Assembly (NCBI RefSeq): GCF_921293095.1
Contig: NC_060253.1
Location: forward strand, 81,753,992 to 81,817,991
Length of the DNA stretch: 64,000 bases
Direction: 5' to 3'
DNA from: Ischnura elegans
Taxonomy: Eukaryota > Arthropoda > Insecta > Odonata > Coenagrionidae
Made by a program: the position numbers and the translations under genes. Every line of letters begins with the position of its first letter. Within the stretch, counting starts at the first letter, position 1. Shown piece by piece: positions 20,801-30,878 of this stretch. Below the pieces are notes generated by a model that was not told the origin of the DNA, did not search any database, and saw only the letters and a list, made by a program, of their open reading frames with translations.

Positions 20801-23359
20801 ACTACCATAGGGAGAAGCTCACAATCAGGAAAGTAACATAAGCGCATTTCCCAAGATCCGCCATCCCCCTCTATTCAGCACTCGCCTCCCCCCTCTGACA
20901 CTTTCCTCTTCTCCAAAATGAAACAAAAGGTCCCAGCTCGCGCAGGGATCGTATTATGAAGATATTAGCTTTGAAAGAAAATGTCAAGTTACACGAGAAC
21001 AATACTAACCTGTTACACACCTCTCCCTTTCTCACCTGCTGAACATTTTTCAGCCTACCCGCTTCAAAGTTCCCCTTTTTTGGAGATCAACTGCTGCATG
21101 AGTCACCTATTAGACCAAAAGAAGCGTCTAACAATGAATTTCAGCAATTGCTTTTATACTTTTATTAGACTGAAATGTTAGTAATTTCCACGTAATTCAA
21201 AAAAGAACCAGACCAAACACAAAATATGATGGTGATTTTTGACGAAACTCGATATCCTCGTAGCTGAGCTTCTCGGCAGTTAATGCGGCATTTTTTTTTC
21301 GAAAACAGGATATCAGGTTATTATTAGTTATCAATTATGAGTTATACCATAAGTCTCACTTGTCAGAGTTACTGATGAAGGGATAACTTCTCAAGTTTCT
21401 CTCTACTAACAATCCGAATTCATTTGCTCATCTGGTGCTACACTAATTAGAAAAGAATGGGTATCTTTGGGGCAAAAAATTTCATGCCGCAGTCATATGG
21501 TCATGCTTCACCCTCTGCAGCATGCTCTGCGTATGCCGTATGCAATAGCATCAGTTCCGAACTTCACGTCGTACAAGTGGTTCCCTACTTTCCAGGGTGG
21601 CTTGACTTCAAACCACTGTGTTTTCCGTGTGGGTTTAATGAAGTCAGGTTTCATTTTCACCAGTTTAATTTTATTCGTCTTCGGACCATGGCCCCTCTTA
21701 AGAAACTATTGAGAACTTTAAGAGATGGACTGAAAATAATTGAACATAAAGAAAATAATCCGGGCTAGAAGTGCGTGAATATTGTGTGCGTGGGTTGTCT
21801 ACTAGCACATGACGGTAGGGGTGAGGGTAGAGCGAGCTACCTGGTAAAAACAAGTAGAGAGATCAAGCCGAGGACCCAGGTGGGGGTGCTGCTGACAATT
21901 AGCACAACATTGTTCACGCTCTCCACGCTGCCTCAATTATAATAAAAATATATTTTTTAGACAGGAACAATTCAAATAATAGACTATTTTTGGCCTTTGT
22001 GATCCATCTCACAACCAATCACTGCGCCGGTGAAAGGGGTTATTTTAGGCACAACATGCACATTGCTCTTGTGAATGCGTGTACTGGAAATGGCATTTGA
22101 TGGATGACAATTTTTACGTCAGACAGAAATCGACAACAGCATAAATGCCGAGTGGAGAACAAACATTTTTAATCAAGGTGGCGTGTTCATTTAGGATATT
22201 TGAAAGAGATATGAGTCGAATCAACAATATGGCCTAAGTGCCTCCATGAAGTACTAGTATTCCTGTATTTAGCTAAAATCTTGTTTGAATCCTTAAAAGA
22301 ATATCATAATTACACACCAAGATCCTGTGTTTCCTGGGACATAGGCAACCGAGCCAAACATTCCCGCATTGATCATTTATTCCTGTAGTTATTAGGAAAA
22401 AAATTTTTTCCCCTGGTGGAGTTCCAAAAAAGGGGGGGTCATCTTAGAATCGAGTTCGTCTTAGATTCGTGCAAATACAGTATACATTTGAAATAATTTT
22501 TTGTGAGTTCACTTCGCGGTATGGTGACATTATAGATTAAAAACTAAACCTTTTACATATAGTACCTTATTCCATACAGTATTTATGAAAAAACTCAACC
22601 GGTTTTGACCCTTTCAGGTCTTTACCAAGAGGCTTACGATAATGATAATGACCTCATAAGGTGGAAACCGGTTGGGTTTTTAATGCATACTGTGTGGAAT
22701 ACAACCAAGTTTATTTTTGTGTCCATAATATATATATTTATTTATTATAATACTCATGCATAGGCTAAGGAAGTTTAACCTGTGTGGCCTTGGTGTCAGC
22801 GCTTGGCAATGCTTAATTGTCAAAGGCCCTGTGATTGGTTGGTTACATCCAATTGGATGAAAATTTAGAACCTGTCCTATCCATTTGGAAAAAACGTTTT
22901 TGGTCCAAACCATAGGACCAAAAGCCAGTTGGATGAAAGTTTGACTGTGGGACACGGTATGTGTCAGTTGTATCAAAATTTGATGCAAATTTGACCGTGG
23001 GACATTGGCTTAACAAGCACCTGATACAGTGAGTGATTGTTCCAGGTATTATGAAGACTCGTTAAACTGAGCTACCTCAGTAGTTTGAAGGACTATGATG
23101 TCAAATTGTACCTTCAGGGAAGATAGTGGAAATTATTTATACTTTGATGACCATTGCACACCTGTGGCTGTTTCTTTTATCACTTTCGTTGCTCACTGTA
23201 ATCAGAGTCCCTTGGGGATTTTATGTTGTCCTAATGTTTCTGATTTGGTTGTTTCAGTGCCCCATCGAGTGGTTCCACTTTGCATGTGTGGGTCTGACAA
23301 CGAAGCCCAAGGGCAAGTGGTACTGTCCCAAGTGCATGGCAGACCGTAAGAAGAAGTAG
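11824..23359 (+). CDS. ING5: ING4/ING5-type inhibitor of growth protein, PHD finger
   Basis: Five exons (11824-11860, 11953-12191, 13613-13718, 17866-18269, 23258-23359) join into 888 bases, 295 residues. ING4/5 proteins are subunits of HBO1 and related MYST acetyltransferase complexes and read H3K4me3 in the nucleus. Residues 1-110 form the coiled N-terminal dimer domain ([19 protein letters not shown]). A basic [13 protein letters not shown] nuclear-localisation stretch follows near 128, then a Lys/Gly/Ser-rich linker, then [18 protein letters not shown]. The C4HC3 PHD finger spans 243-289 with zinc ligands C245, C247, C258, C263, H269, C272, C285 and C288; the methyl-lysine pocket residues Y244, M255 and W267 are kept. 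The protein ends in the basic DRKKK tail. Human ING4/ING5 have about 240-250 residues; the excess is in the linker. Which of the two vertebrate names fits best cannot be settled, since invertebrates usually have one gene. Confidence 0.95.
11953..12191 (+). CDS. ING5: ING coding exon 2
   Basis: Acceptor TTTTCAG, donor GTGAGT after CTT. It codes [12 protein letters not shown]...IQTYEL, most of the N-terminal dimerisation domain. Confidence 0.95.
12614..12860. mobile_element. MITE fragment with triplicated right end
   Basis: Left end AGGCGGATCTAGGGGGG; the right end GCCCCCCC-AGAA-AAAT-(C)ATGGAT-CGCC occurs three times at about 12730, 12775 and 12820. Lies in ING intron 2. The long G and C runs are part of the element. 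Confidence 0.5.
13215..13430 (+). repeat. tRNA-derived SINE
   Basis: Pol III B box GGTTCAAATCC at 13268-13278 with an A-box-like TTGGCCTAGGTAGTGAAG about 40 bp upstream, then a non-tRNA body. In ING intron 2, sense orientation. Confidence 0.6.
13613..13718 (+). CDS. ING5: ING coding exon 3
   Basis: Acceptor CCTTCCAG, donor GTAAGC. It codes [20 protein letters not shown] and the following polar stretch to SSK, the end of the coiled domain. It ends in phase 1. Confidence 0.95.
14030..14139. repeat. Foldback hairpin with AAAAC core (H3)
   Basis: Arms GTCTGTTGCGAGTGACGACA (14030-14053) and its inverse (14116-14139) with a few mismatches. Between them lies CGATGAAAGCAGGATGGC followed by TTTCAAAAC, a decayed version of the GATGA-stem-GAAAC layout seen in the other hairpins. 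Confidence 0.55.
14280..15960 (-). pseudogene. pogo/Tigger-type transposase remnant
   Basis: The minus strand reads [20 protein letters not shown] and [20 protein letters not shown] (15380-15622; helix-turn-helix/CENP-B-like DNA-binding part), then [12 protein letters not shown] (about 15250-15360), then [31 protein letters not shown] and [14 protein letters not shown] (about 14770-15000), which match the DDE region of Tigger (LLFIDNAPSHP ... LLQPLDLGIIQ). The catalytic Asp of the second block is lost (HNSAAP for IDNAPSH), and there are stops and shifts. In ING intron 3. The ends were not found. Confidence 0.75.
16184..16315 (-). repeat. tRNA-derived SINE head
   Basis: The minus strand has TGGCTAAAGCACTCGACCGG (A box region) and GGTTCGAATCC (perfect B box), spaced as in tRNAs. 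Acceptor-stem ends do not pair, so it is SINE-like, not a working tRNA gene. Confidence 0.6.
16316..17860. other. ING intron 3, right part
   Basis: No gene or paired termini recognised. Confidence 0.4.
17866..18269 (+). CDS. ING5: ING coding exon 4, NLS, linker and first half of PHD
   Basis: Codes [17 protein letters not shown], a long Lys/Gly/Ser-rich linker, [18 protein letters not shown] and half of the PHD finger to GCDNLD, then a GTGAGT donor. The acceptor reads CAAGAAG, so a second AG three bases downstream (start 17869) is also usable and would shorten the protein by one residue. The exon is far more GC-rich than its surroundings. Confidence 0.9.
18683..18982. mobile_element. 300-bp hAT MITE
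   Basis: CAGGGGCGCAGCCAGGAATT...CTCGCTGTGTCACTG between perfect 8-bp duplications ATAATGGA (18675-18682 and 18983-18990). The size of the duplication and the CAGGGG start are typical of hAT. In ING intron 4. Confidence 0.85.
19927..22480. mobile_element. Tigger/pogo-like element nested in the Harbinger-like element
   Basis: Left CCCTATTTGCATGAATCTAA and right TTAGATTCGTGCAAATACAG with TA on both sides; the TIR core GAATCTAAGACGA is shared at both ends. Non-coding. Confidence 0.7.
20530..22400. mobile_element. pogo-like insert, left end clear, right end uncertain
   Basis: Starts TA-CAGTGGAACCCCGATCTATT, the standard pogo/Tigger start. The first 180 bases repeat TTCCCGCAT(T/C)-(A/G)ATCGTT words. 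The matching right terminus is decayed; the 22400 limit is an estimate. Confidence 0.45.
22567..22703. repeat. Foldback hairpin with GAAACCGGTT core (H4)
   Basis: Arms TTATTCCATACAGTATTTAT...CTCAACCGGTTTT and AAACCGGTTGGGTTTTTAAT...ACTGTGTGGAATA, about 40 bp. CCTCATAAGGTGGAAACCGG precedes the right arm; the left arm on the minus strand has CCTGAAAGGGTCAAAACCGG. Lies inside the Harbinger-like element. Confidence 0.65.
23258..23359 (+). CDS. ING5: ING coding exon 5, second half of PHD
   Basis: Acceptor GTTTCAG. It codes [26 protein letters not shown], the basic tail and a TAG stop. The C258-x4-C263 pairing of the zinc site is made across the intron. Confidence 0.97.
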   Translation, partial: CPIEWFHFACVGLTTKPKGKWYCPKCMADRKKK

Positions 23360-23813
23360 CTGCCCTGCCCCGAGTGTCTCTCTGCTCACTGCTGCTCATT
23401 CCACTGCCTTACCTTTCTGATTGCAGTGTGCACAAGATTGCCCACAAGATATTGCACATACTATGTTTTCCACAAGGCTTACAATGACGTTGAGTGCCAT
23501 TTCCTTATTACGTGTGTTGTGATATTGTGATATGGGCCAAGAACAGTGTGGTATTTTCGTATCTTGGATTGCCTTTGAAAATATTTTTTCAGATATCATC
23601 CTCAGCATTGGCTCAATGTTTTTAAAGTGAACTATGAAGTCATGAACCATTTCTAGTATTCTTAAAAATAATAGTGGTGACATAGTCACAAGTCCTTAGA
23701 CTAGAGATATAGTTTTAGTAATTTTTATTTGTTCACTGAAGAGGGACCCTTACGAAACTTCCCATTTCAATCCATCGATAAATGTGAAATTTTTGAAGTT
23801 CTGCCATGAGTTT

Positions 23814-23819
23814 AATAAA
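23814..23819 (+). promoter_or_regulatory. Candidate poly(A) signal of ING
   Basis: AATAAA about 455 bases after the ING stop codon, the first good hexamer downstream. Confidence 0.5.
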
Positions 23820-24569
23820 AATTTATTATTATAATAATTTTTTGGAAGTAGTGGCTACAATTTTTATATTGATACTCCCAATGGCTTCCTTTTCCTATGT
23901 GGATCTGCTGCTTTATGAGTCAAGTTCATTTTTTATACGTGGTTTTCCATAGCTGCTTGAGTCTTGTTTATCAGCAGTAGTCCAAAAGAACCCATCCCCA
24001 GTATTTAGGTTTTATAAGAACTTTTATTTGAACTAATAACTACAGCTGTAAATTAATGTTGTCAGGATTAAAAATTTGATTACTGAAATTTCATGGTTTT
24101 CATTTGTTGACTCCATGACTTCCTCCTGATTTTAGACTTAAAACTAGGTGCTACTGGCTGATGCCTGCATAAAGGTGTGGGTATCCCACCAACCAGTGAC
24201 AGAAAGAAGTGCATTTTTGTATGCATGAGGATTGCTCCCGTAACTTCTGCATGTAGTATTCAGGGTTGGCTTGGCCGAAATGATAACTTCCTAAAGTGAG
24301 CAATTTCTTGTCATTTTAGGTATGCATAAATGGCTTTAAAAACAGTGCAATGTATTAATGATACCTGGGCCTTGCCGAGACACATTTAGTGCCTTTGCTT
24401 CTGCTGGCACGTAATGATTCACAAAGAAATATGGAAAAGAGTAGCAGGACTAAAAAATTTGTATCAATTCAATGTGCTCATTCTATAATATTTTCATTAT
24501 AACATGGAAAATATTTGTACTAAGCACCACTTAATTCTTTTCTGCATAAATTCCCATTATCAGTATTAG
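23820..24569. other. Intergenic DNA after ING
   Basis: No gene or repeat recognised. Confidence 0.4.
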
Positions 24570-26100
24570 AGAAGATTGGTATCCTTGTATAGGTATCAGA
24601 TGTATACAGTAGGTGAGGTACCAAAGGACTTTGAAATGAACATTATAATCCCAAGTCACCAGAGGAAATGGGTGGAGAACTGCGAATGTTGTAGGACCAT
24701 AAGCCTGAAAATGTGTGTGTCAAAGGTACTGAAAATGATCATAAATAGAAGAATAAAATAAGGAGCAAAAGACTACTTGGATGAGAACCAATTCGGATTC
24801 AGAAAAAAGCAAAGGCTCAGGGGAAGCAATACTGGCCCTAAGACTGCTCGTAGAGAAGAGAATGGCAAAAAACAAGCCGATATTCGTGGTGTTTCTAGAC
24901 TTAGAGAAGGTATTTGGCAATGTGGATTGGAACAAACTGCTGGGAATCCTGGAAGAAATCAGATTTCTTCACAATGACGGGAGAATCACCCACAATTTAC
25001 ACAAAACCATGTAGCGGTGATAAGGAATAGAGAGCTAGCCTATCAGTGCACAGCAGATCAACAGAATGTGCTGTATAAGGCGGCGAAATAACAAGCATCT
25101 CACCTTTGACCTGAAGACAAAAGCAGGATGTCCTTCAAAACTTTAGAAAAACGAATTACGCTACAAACAATCGTGGCTGGATAACCCTGATAACAGCAGT
25201 CTTATGATCAGAACCCAGCTGTGAAGAAGGAAGAGTAAGGATAGGAATGAGACAAGGCAGAGCTTTGTCTTCCATAATTTTCAATGTCTACATCGGGAAA
25301 ACCATTAATGAAATAGAAGAGGCCTCGAGAGTGAATATCCATGGAGAAAAGTTAACGTGCTATTAATGCCAATGGCATAGCTTGTCATAGCAGAGCCAGA
25401 GAAGGATTTGAAAAAGATTCTGGTTAACATGGTTAGGATAATGGGTAAATAAAAGCTGAAAATAAGCACATAGAAAACCAAAATATTAGTATGCAGCAGG
25501 AGAGAAGTAAGACTAACATTAAAATCGGGAAACAAAAACTGGAAGAGGTGGATGAATTCTGGTATTTGGGAGGCAGGATAACTAGCGAAGGAAAAGTAAG
25601 AAAAGAAATCATCAGCAGAATAGTCCAGGCAAAGAGAACATTCCACCAAAAGAAAGATCTACTTACTGGGGGAAATTTAAACAAAGGAGTAAGGAAACAA
25701 TTTTGCAGAAGTTACATTTGGAGTATGCTTCTCTAGAAAAGTGAAGCATGGACAATGACAGTAGGGGAATATTCAAGGGTAGAGGCTTTTGAGTTGTGGT
25801 GCAACAGAAGAAAGATAAGGATCTAATGGATCGACAGAGTAAGTAATGAGGAAGTGGAGAAGCCTTATGAAAACCTTGATTAGAAGACAGAATGACCTTG
25901 TCGGCCACACCTTGAGACATGTAAGGCTGATAAAGGAATATTGACAAGGTAAAAGTAGGCAAAAACAGAAAAAGAAGACCTGGAGCAAAATATGTCACAG
26001 GTAAAGAAGGTTGTGACAGAATAGAAACATGTTGGTGTGAAAAGACTAGCTGGTGAGAGAATTGAGTGGAGAGCTACGTCATACCAATCTTTTTGACCAG
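24570..26100 (+). mobile_element. LINE reverse-transcriptase remnant, copy 1
   Basis: Plus-strand blocks in shifting frames: EVPKDFEMNIIIPSH, LDENQFGFRKKQ, ALRLLVEKRMAKNKPIFVVF, LDLEKVFGNVDWNKLL, RIGMRQGRALSSIIFNVYIG, KLEEVDEFWYLGGRITSEGK and a WRATSYQSF end. This is the endonuclease/RT polyprotein type often annotated in arthropods as craniofacial-development-like. The AFD motif is changed to VFGN, and about 200 bases of foreign DNA interrupt it near 25010-25210. The clade is not assigned. Confidence 0.8.
25080..25170 (+). repeat. Possible single arm of the GAAAC-type hairpin family
   Basis: ACCTGAAGACAAAAGCAGGA followed by TGTCCTTCAAAAC lies in the stretch that interrupts the LINE; it matches the layout of the 14.1 kb hairpin core. 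Confidence 0.3.
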
Positions 26101-26881
26101 TGATGATGAGGTTGGTCTTGCTTGTAACACATACTAATATAGAGATGGAATAGTTAGCAGTTATAACTCTACCAAAGATTGTTCTAATTGCTCTCTTTCC
26201 TGCTATAATCTCTAGAATTCAACAGTATAATTCACCTTACAAATGAAGTTAAAGTGGTTTCAATCATATTGCTGCCTGTCATTTCAAGACCAATATGCTT
26301 AATAGATTGGACAAACATTTTATGTCAACAATGCATTTAGACTAGATGATCAAAACAATAGGGAAAACTACAAGTAGTGAAATTGCGAGCTTCCACACAG
26401 TGCACATTGTCAATGAAAGTTCCTCCAGTGTGTCAGTTGCTACATTTCTGCTAATACTGGTCCAATGATCCAAAAAGCCCTGAGGATTATTATGAAATTA
26501 AATGATTGAGGTTTTGCAATACACTAAACAAAATGGGCGTGATGATAAAATTTCTGTTTTCTTTAAGTGCCTTGGGGGGAGGGGAGGGGCACATAACCTC
26601 CCCCCCCCCTAATTCCGCCTATGCTAATCAACGTGTTTGTTTTAAAGCTACGAATTGAAGCCATTATAATCATTCTGCCTTTTGCTCTATTTGTTTACTG
26701 AAATGCATTTTTGTAATGATTCCATAGTCCTAGGCAGGTGCCATATTTATGCTGAGTTGACTCATTTATTGGTAGTTTTCAATTCCTTGATTAAATCTTA
26801 TTTTTCTGGATGCATTACAGAATTATTTGTTTTATAGGGACGGGAGGAATTCTTTCAAGCCACAGATGTTATTTAGTAATA
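26101..26881. other. Intergenic DNA with a MITE-like G/C-rich end near 26570-26630
   Basis: GGGGGGAGGGGAGGGGCACA...CCCCCCCCCCTAATTCCGCC resembles the end of a hAT-like MITE (compare 12614). Nothing else recognised. Confidence 0.35.
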
Positions 26882-27022
26882 CCGCATTTCTCCAAATACA
26901 GTCCCCCCCTAACTTTGAGGCTTCACTTTCGGGGAAAAAAATGCATTTGAATATAGTCCAACCTTTACTTTTACCATGAGCATTTTTGGAAAATATGGGG
27001 GGCTTAATTTAGGTAAACACGG
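26882..27022. mobile_element. 141-bp MITE, TA target
   Basis: CCGCATTTCTCCAAATACAG...TTTAGGTAAACACGG with TA both sides and CCCCCC/GGGGGG just inside; the style of Tigger-type MITEs whose ends read ACCGTATTTACTCGAATA. Confidence 0.6.
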
Positions 27023-27024
27023 TA

Positions 27025-27959
27025 ATTGCAATAATTTTATTAAACAAATATAATTTGAAAGCCTTCATCATTATGTTTACAAATGCACTATGGTACAAAT
27101 ACCATATGTTATACATAACAAATGTAAAAAGCACAAGGTACACATCTGTAATTGGAAGCAACCCAGCTGGGAGAGATGGATTACTGAAACTTCTGGATAA
27201 TCACAATGTAAGTAGAGAGCAGAAAGATTATAACGAGACTGTGGACCACAGGAAAAATTAGAGGAGAAAATTAGTAAATGAATCTGGGTACCTACTTGAT
27301 AAGGCTTGAGAATGTACAAAAAAATATAGATTATGGTGGGAAAGGAAGTGGACCACAAAGGCTGGGTAGAAACAGTAGAGTGAAGAAATATAAGTTTGAA
27401 AAGGAGGGAGAGATGGGTGGGCAGAGCCCCAAGGTACAGTTGTTTAAAAAAAAAAGAGATGATGAGGCGATCATTCTGTAAAGAAATGGCTGTAGATGAG
27501 TTTGATTTATAGCAAAGGATATATACAGAGTAGAAACATGGATTTTAAGGAAGGAGGATCAGAGAAGACAGGTGGCATAAGAGATATGGGTATAAAATAG
27601 AAGGTGAGATGGATAAGAAGTAAAGAAATGAGAAAGTTCCGGACATGGTAGGCAAAGAGAGAAAACTACTTGTGATGATATGGATGGGTTGGTTTAAGTT
27701 TAGTACATAAATACACATTTAACTTATGTACAGCTAGAACAAATGAGACTGATGTAGAAATTATGCAGGGTCCAAAAGGTATATCTATTTTCACTCCTCC
27801 CTGATGAAAGAGAAAGAAAGTGATGGGTCTTACCATCACACATTTAAAACCAATCAAGACTGTATGAGAGACATTAAAATTTAAGCCACTGATAAAAGTA
27901 ACAAATGGAGGACACAATACAACAATCAGGTTTGAGTTAAGGCCCAAAAAAACTTTATT
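27025..27959. other. Purine-rich intergenic DNA
   Basis: Open frames here are compositional. It may include decayed LINE DNA upstream of copy 2. Confidence 0.3.
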
Positions 27960-28925
27960 AATTTTTCTACTGTAGTGTTCTGGTCCCAACAGTGCTGAAG
28001 CAAGAATAAGAAATGGGGTAAGACAAGGGTGTCCACTTTCCCCCATAATTTTTAATGTTCACATAGAGAAAGCCATGAATGAAATCAAGGAGATAGCCTT
28101 GGGTGTCAATATCCACGGAGATAAAATTAGTATGCTGCGATTTGCTGAAAACATAGCACTCATACCCGAGACAGAGAAGGATTTGAAGAAGACTTTGACA
28201 AATATGGAACGAACAATGGCCAGATATAAGCTGAAAATCAACAAAAAGAAGACTAAGATATTAGTATGCAGCAAAAGAGAGGAGGCTAAGGCAAGAATTA
28301 ACCTAGGAAAGCATCAGCTTGAAGAGGTGAAAGAGTTTTCTCACCTGGGGAGCCAAATTATCAACGAAGCAAGAAAGAAAGTCAGTAGAATAGCGCAGGG
28401 GAAGAGGGCTTTCTACAAAAAGAAGACTCTTCTTACAGCTGAGAATACAAGCATAGAAGTAAGGATACAATTCATCAGATGCAACATTTGCAGCATGTTT
28501 CTATGGAAGCGAGGCGTGGACGTCGACCGCTGATAGAAGAGAAGTTGAGAGTGGAAGCATTCGAAATGTGGTGCTACTGAAGAATGATGAAGACAAAATG
28601 GATTGACTATGTAAGTAATGGGGAGGTGCTAAGAAGAGTGGGAGAAAAGAGAAGTCTTATATAACCCTTAAGCAGAAGACGGGAGAACTTAGTTGGCCAC
28701 ATTTTTAGGCATGATGGCCAGACGAAGACAATCGTTGAAGGACAAGTAGAAGGGAAGAAGGGCAAGGGACAGCCCCGAATGAGTTACATAGGACAGGTTA
28801 TTGAGGATGCAAAAGAGATGTAATACATCGCTATGAAAAGGTTAGCGGATAGGAGAGGGGAATGGAGATCTGCGTCAAACCAATCTTAGGATTGCTGGCT
28901 AATGATGACAAAGAGAGTTCTGGTG
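27960..28925 (+). mobile_element. LINE reverse-transcriptase remnant, copy 2
   Basis: The plus frame reads RIRNGVRQGCPLSPIIFNVH, NEIKEIALGVNIHGDKISML, RFAENIALIPETEKDLKKTL, KLKINKKKTKILVCSK and EVKEFSHLGSQI, with a DKMD/GELSWPHF-type tail. The FADD catalytic motif reads FAEN, so the copy is inactive. Same family as copy 1 but independently truncated at its 5' side. Confidence 0.85.
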
Positions 28926-29044
28926 GTATTTTCTTACCATGTGATACATGCCTACTCAGTAATCTTTTGATTCCATAGATTTCCATTCATTATACACAGA
29001 CTTTCTCTTCCTAGGAATAAATGGTTAAGCTTTCTTTTTTCATC

Positions 29045-29129
29045 TTGTAAAGAAATAACTAGGTATCACAAAAACTGACACAATAACTAGGTATACATTT
29101 TTATGATACCTAGTTATTTCTTCACAAGG
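29045..29129. repeat. Hairpin with 25-bp stem
   Basis: CTTGTAAAGAAATAACTAGG TATCA and TGATACCTAGTTATTTCTTC ACAAG, one mismatch, about 35-base loop that contains a third copy of ATAACTAGGTAT. Confidence 0.85.
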
Positions 29130-29765
29130 TGGCATATGGAAGTTTCACCCGAGTAGGTGGATCAGTGTACTCTGCCACGGTTGGAATATAGGCCTCATGT
29201 AGTAAACCTGTAGTCTTATTTCCAAAATGGCAATATCATTTCAAAATCTAATACGCTATCTGAATAGTGGAACAGATGAATGATGCCGTGAAGCACAACA
29301 TTTACTATAAAGTTTTTTTTTTGTTATTCCAGACTTGATGTTTTCCAGGAGGAAATGATTTATACCATAGTTTGTAGAGGGTTTCTTACAATATACACGT
29401 ACAATCAGCGTCCATTTCATGATTGCCAAAATGTTTCTGCTTTGACCTCCCTTCCCCCACAGACAAAAGTGGCCGATATCCAGGTGAATCCTGCTAGCCC
29501 AGATAGAAGCGGCCATGTTTTATAGCCGGAACTTTACAATTAAGGACAGGAAAATTGTTTATGGAAAACCTAATAGTCAATATGTCAACAAAACTGGCCA
29601 CCATTAGGCATTGTGCTGCATGCTCTCATTTGGGCTATTTCCCAAGACATCCTTGATGACTTCCAAGAACATTTCGGGATGCATCATTCGAGAGTTAAGG
29701 ATAGGTGCTCTTTTTTGGATGCAGGTCATGGCTTATGGTAGAGTAATAGATCATGAAATGATAGA

Positions 29766-30439
29766 TCACGGCACAGAAGAATTTGTTCTCACACAGCACC
29801 GTGACGGTGGCACATCCCAATTGTACAAATACGAGTGCCGCAGAGCGAACTCCCCGGAAGGGCAAAACTTTCCCCGTGTCTTCAAGGAGGAGTACAGCGT
29901 TCTCATCATTTGGGGGGACACTTTGTGGGTTAGCAAGTGCTCTTCATTACAGCCACGAGAAATATATTCGGTATCAAAACGTGGATCGTGCTTCCTCTCC
30001 AAACCCCTGACCGTAGACAGCCAAGCACCCACAGCGGCGTCTTCATTCCTATAGAGCTCTAGGTAGGCTGCACGATGAGCTAACAAGTTTACCAATTCCT
30101 TAGAGAGGACATAACCTCCGCCAAGAGCGTACGGAAGATAGCGGTCACAAATAACCCAATTTGACTCAGCCCACTTTCCACTGCGGCGGACGTGAGCCCT
30201 CCCATCAAAAAAACCCCAATAAAGACGCTTCTGGGGATTCTTAGCGAACGATTTCTTTAGTTCCTTCAAGACAGCTGGCATGCGAACAAATGTATCGTCA
30301 TCACATTTAAGCACAAATGAAAAGTTGACGGCATTTGATAACCATGTGAATGAGTGAAGAAGTTTGGTAGTAAGGTCTTCGTACGAGTCGAGCACCTCAG
30401 CAAAAAGAACAAGATCCTCGTTGTCTTCATACTCCTTAA
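29766..30439 (-). CDS. B3GALT6: B3GALT6 exon 2
   Basis: Acceptor TTTTTCTCTTCAG. It codes residues 121-344, the bulk of the GT31 domain with the CDDD metal site, and ends with TGA. Confidence 0.95.
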
Positions 30440-30878
30440 CTGAAGAGAAAAACGATTATTGGTTAATATTCAGCATAAGAGAACACCTGACTATAACACC
30501 AAAAATTGCATTCTTACCCAAAACAGAACTCTGATCATTAGTTAAATTTTTAGTGCCTACAAAAAAGAAGTAACGAACATCCTGGACTTCACCGTAGGTA
30601 GCCCATGTTTCCCGAATGGACGTCCTCTGCTGGATGTTATCCGGAGAACTCATTATCATGACAACGAGGAATGATGAAATTGATTCCCTAACGTGAGATT
30701 TCAACCTGCTGTCCTTTCCTATCACTAGGACATGTTCCTGCGGCAATTTTCCAGGACCAGTTACGCCACGTTCCAAATGATCTGGACATTCGTCATACCT
30801 CATTACACACACAGATATAGTGCACCCTAATATGAAACTAAAGGAGCAATAAATAAAAAGTCTACAGTTTCTTCTCAT
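29766..30878 (-). CDS. B3GALT6: Beta-1,3-galactosyltransferase 6 (GAG linker galactosyltransferase II)
   Basis: A GT31-family Golgi type II enzyme expected to add the second galactose of the GlcA-Gal-Gal-Xyl linker of heparan and chondroitin sulfate proteoglycans. Two exons (30518-30878, 29766-30439), split by a 78-base intron, give 344 residues (human about 329). An in-frame TAA two codons before the ATG fixes the start. Seen: a short basic cytosolic tail and one membrane segment (residues 7-26), RTSIRETWATYG (85-96), YFFFVG, the metal-binding CDDD at 166-169, RLYWGFF, the LPYALGGGYVLS acceptor-side motif (222-233), the ED pair at 253-254, HDPRFDTEYISRGC and the C-terminal YNWDVPPSRCC. These last strings single out B3GALT6 among GT31 members. 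It is transcribed away from the TMBIM gene. Confidence 0.96.
30518..30878 (-). CDS. B3GALT6: B3GALT6 exon 1
   Basis: Codes residues 1-120 plus one base: signal anchor, stem and the first catalytic strand (RTSIRETW, YFFFVG). Donor GTAAGA. Confidence 0.94.

Larger units (their letters stand above)
19020..23010. mobile_element. Harbinger-like element, 4.0 kb, host of nested inserts
   Basis: Inverted ends of about 33 bp, AGCCGGTATGCCACGGTCAA and TTGACCGTGGGACATTGGCT, flanked by TAA on both sides (PIF/Harbinger usually duplicates TWA). Subterminal palindromes (TTTTTGGACCAAAATTTT; CCTATCCATTTGG/CCAAACCATAGG). No transposase seen. About 1.4 kb remains once the nested element is removed. Confidence 0.7.

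Noticed and set aside
29611-30054. 147-codon plus-strand open frame
   Set aside because: Antisense to B3GALT6 exon 2; shadow frame.
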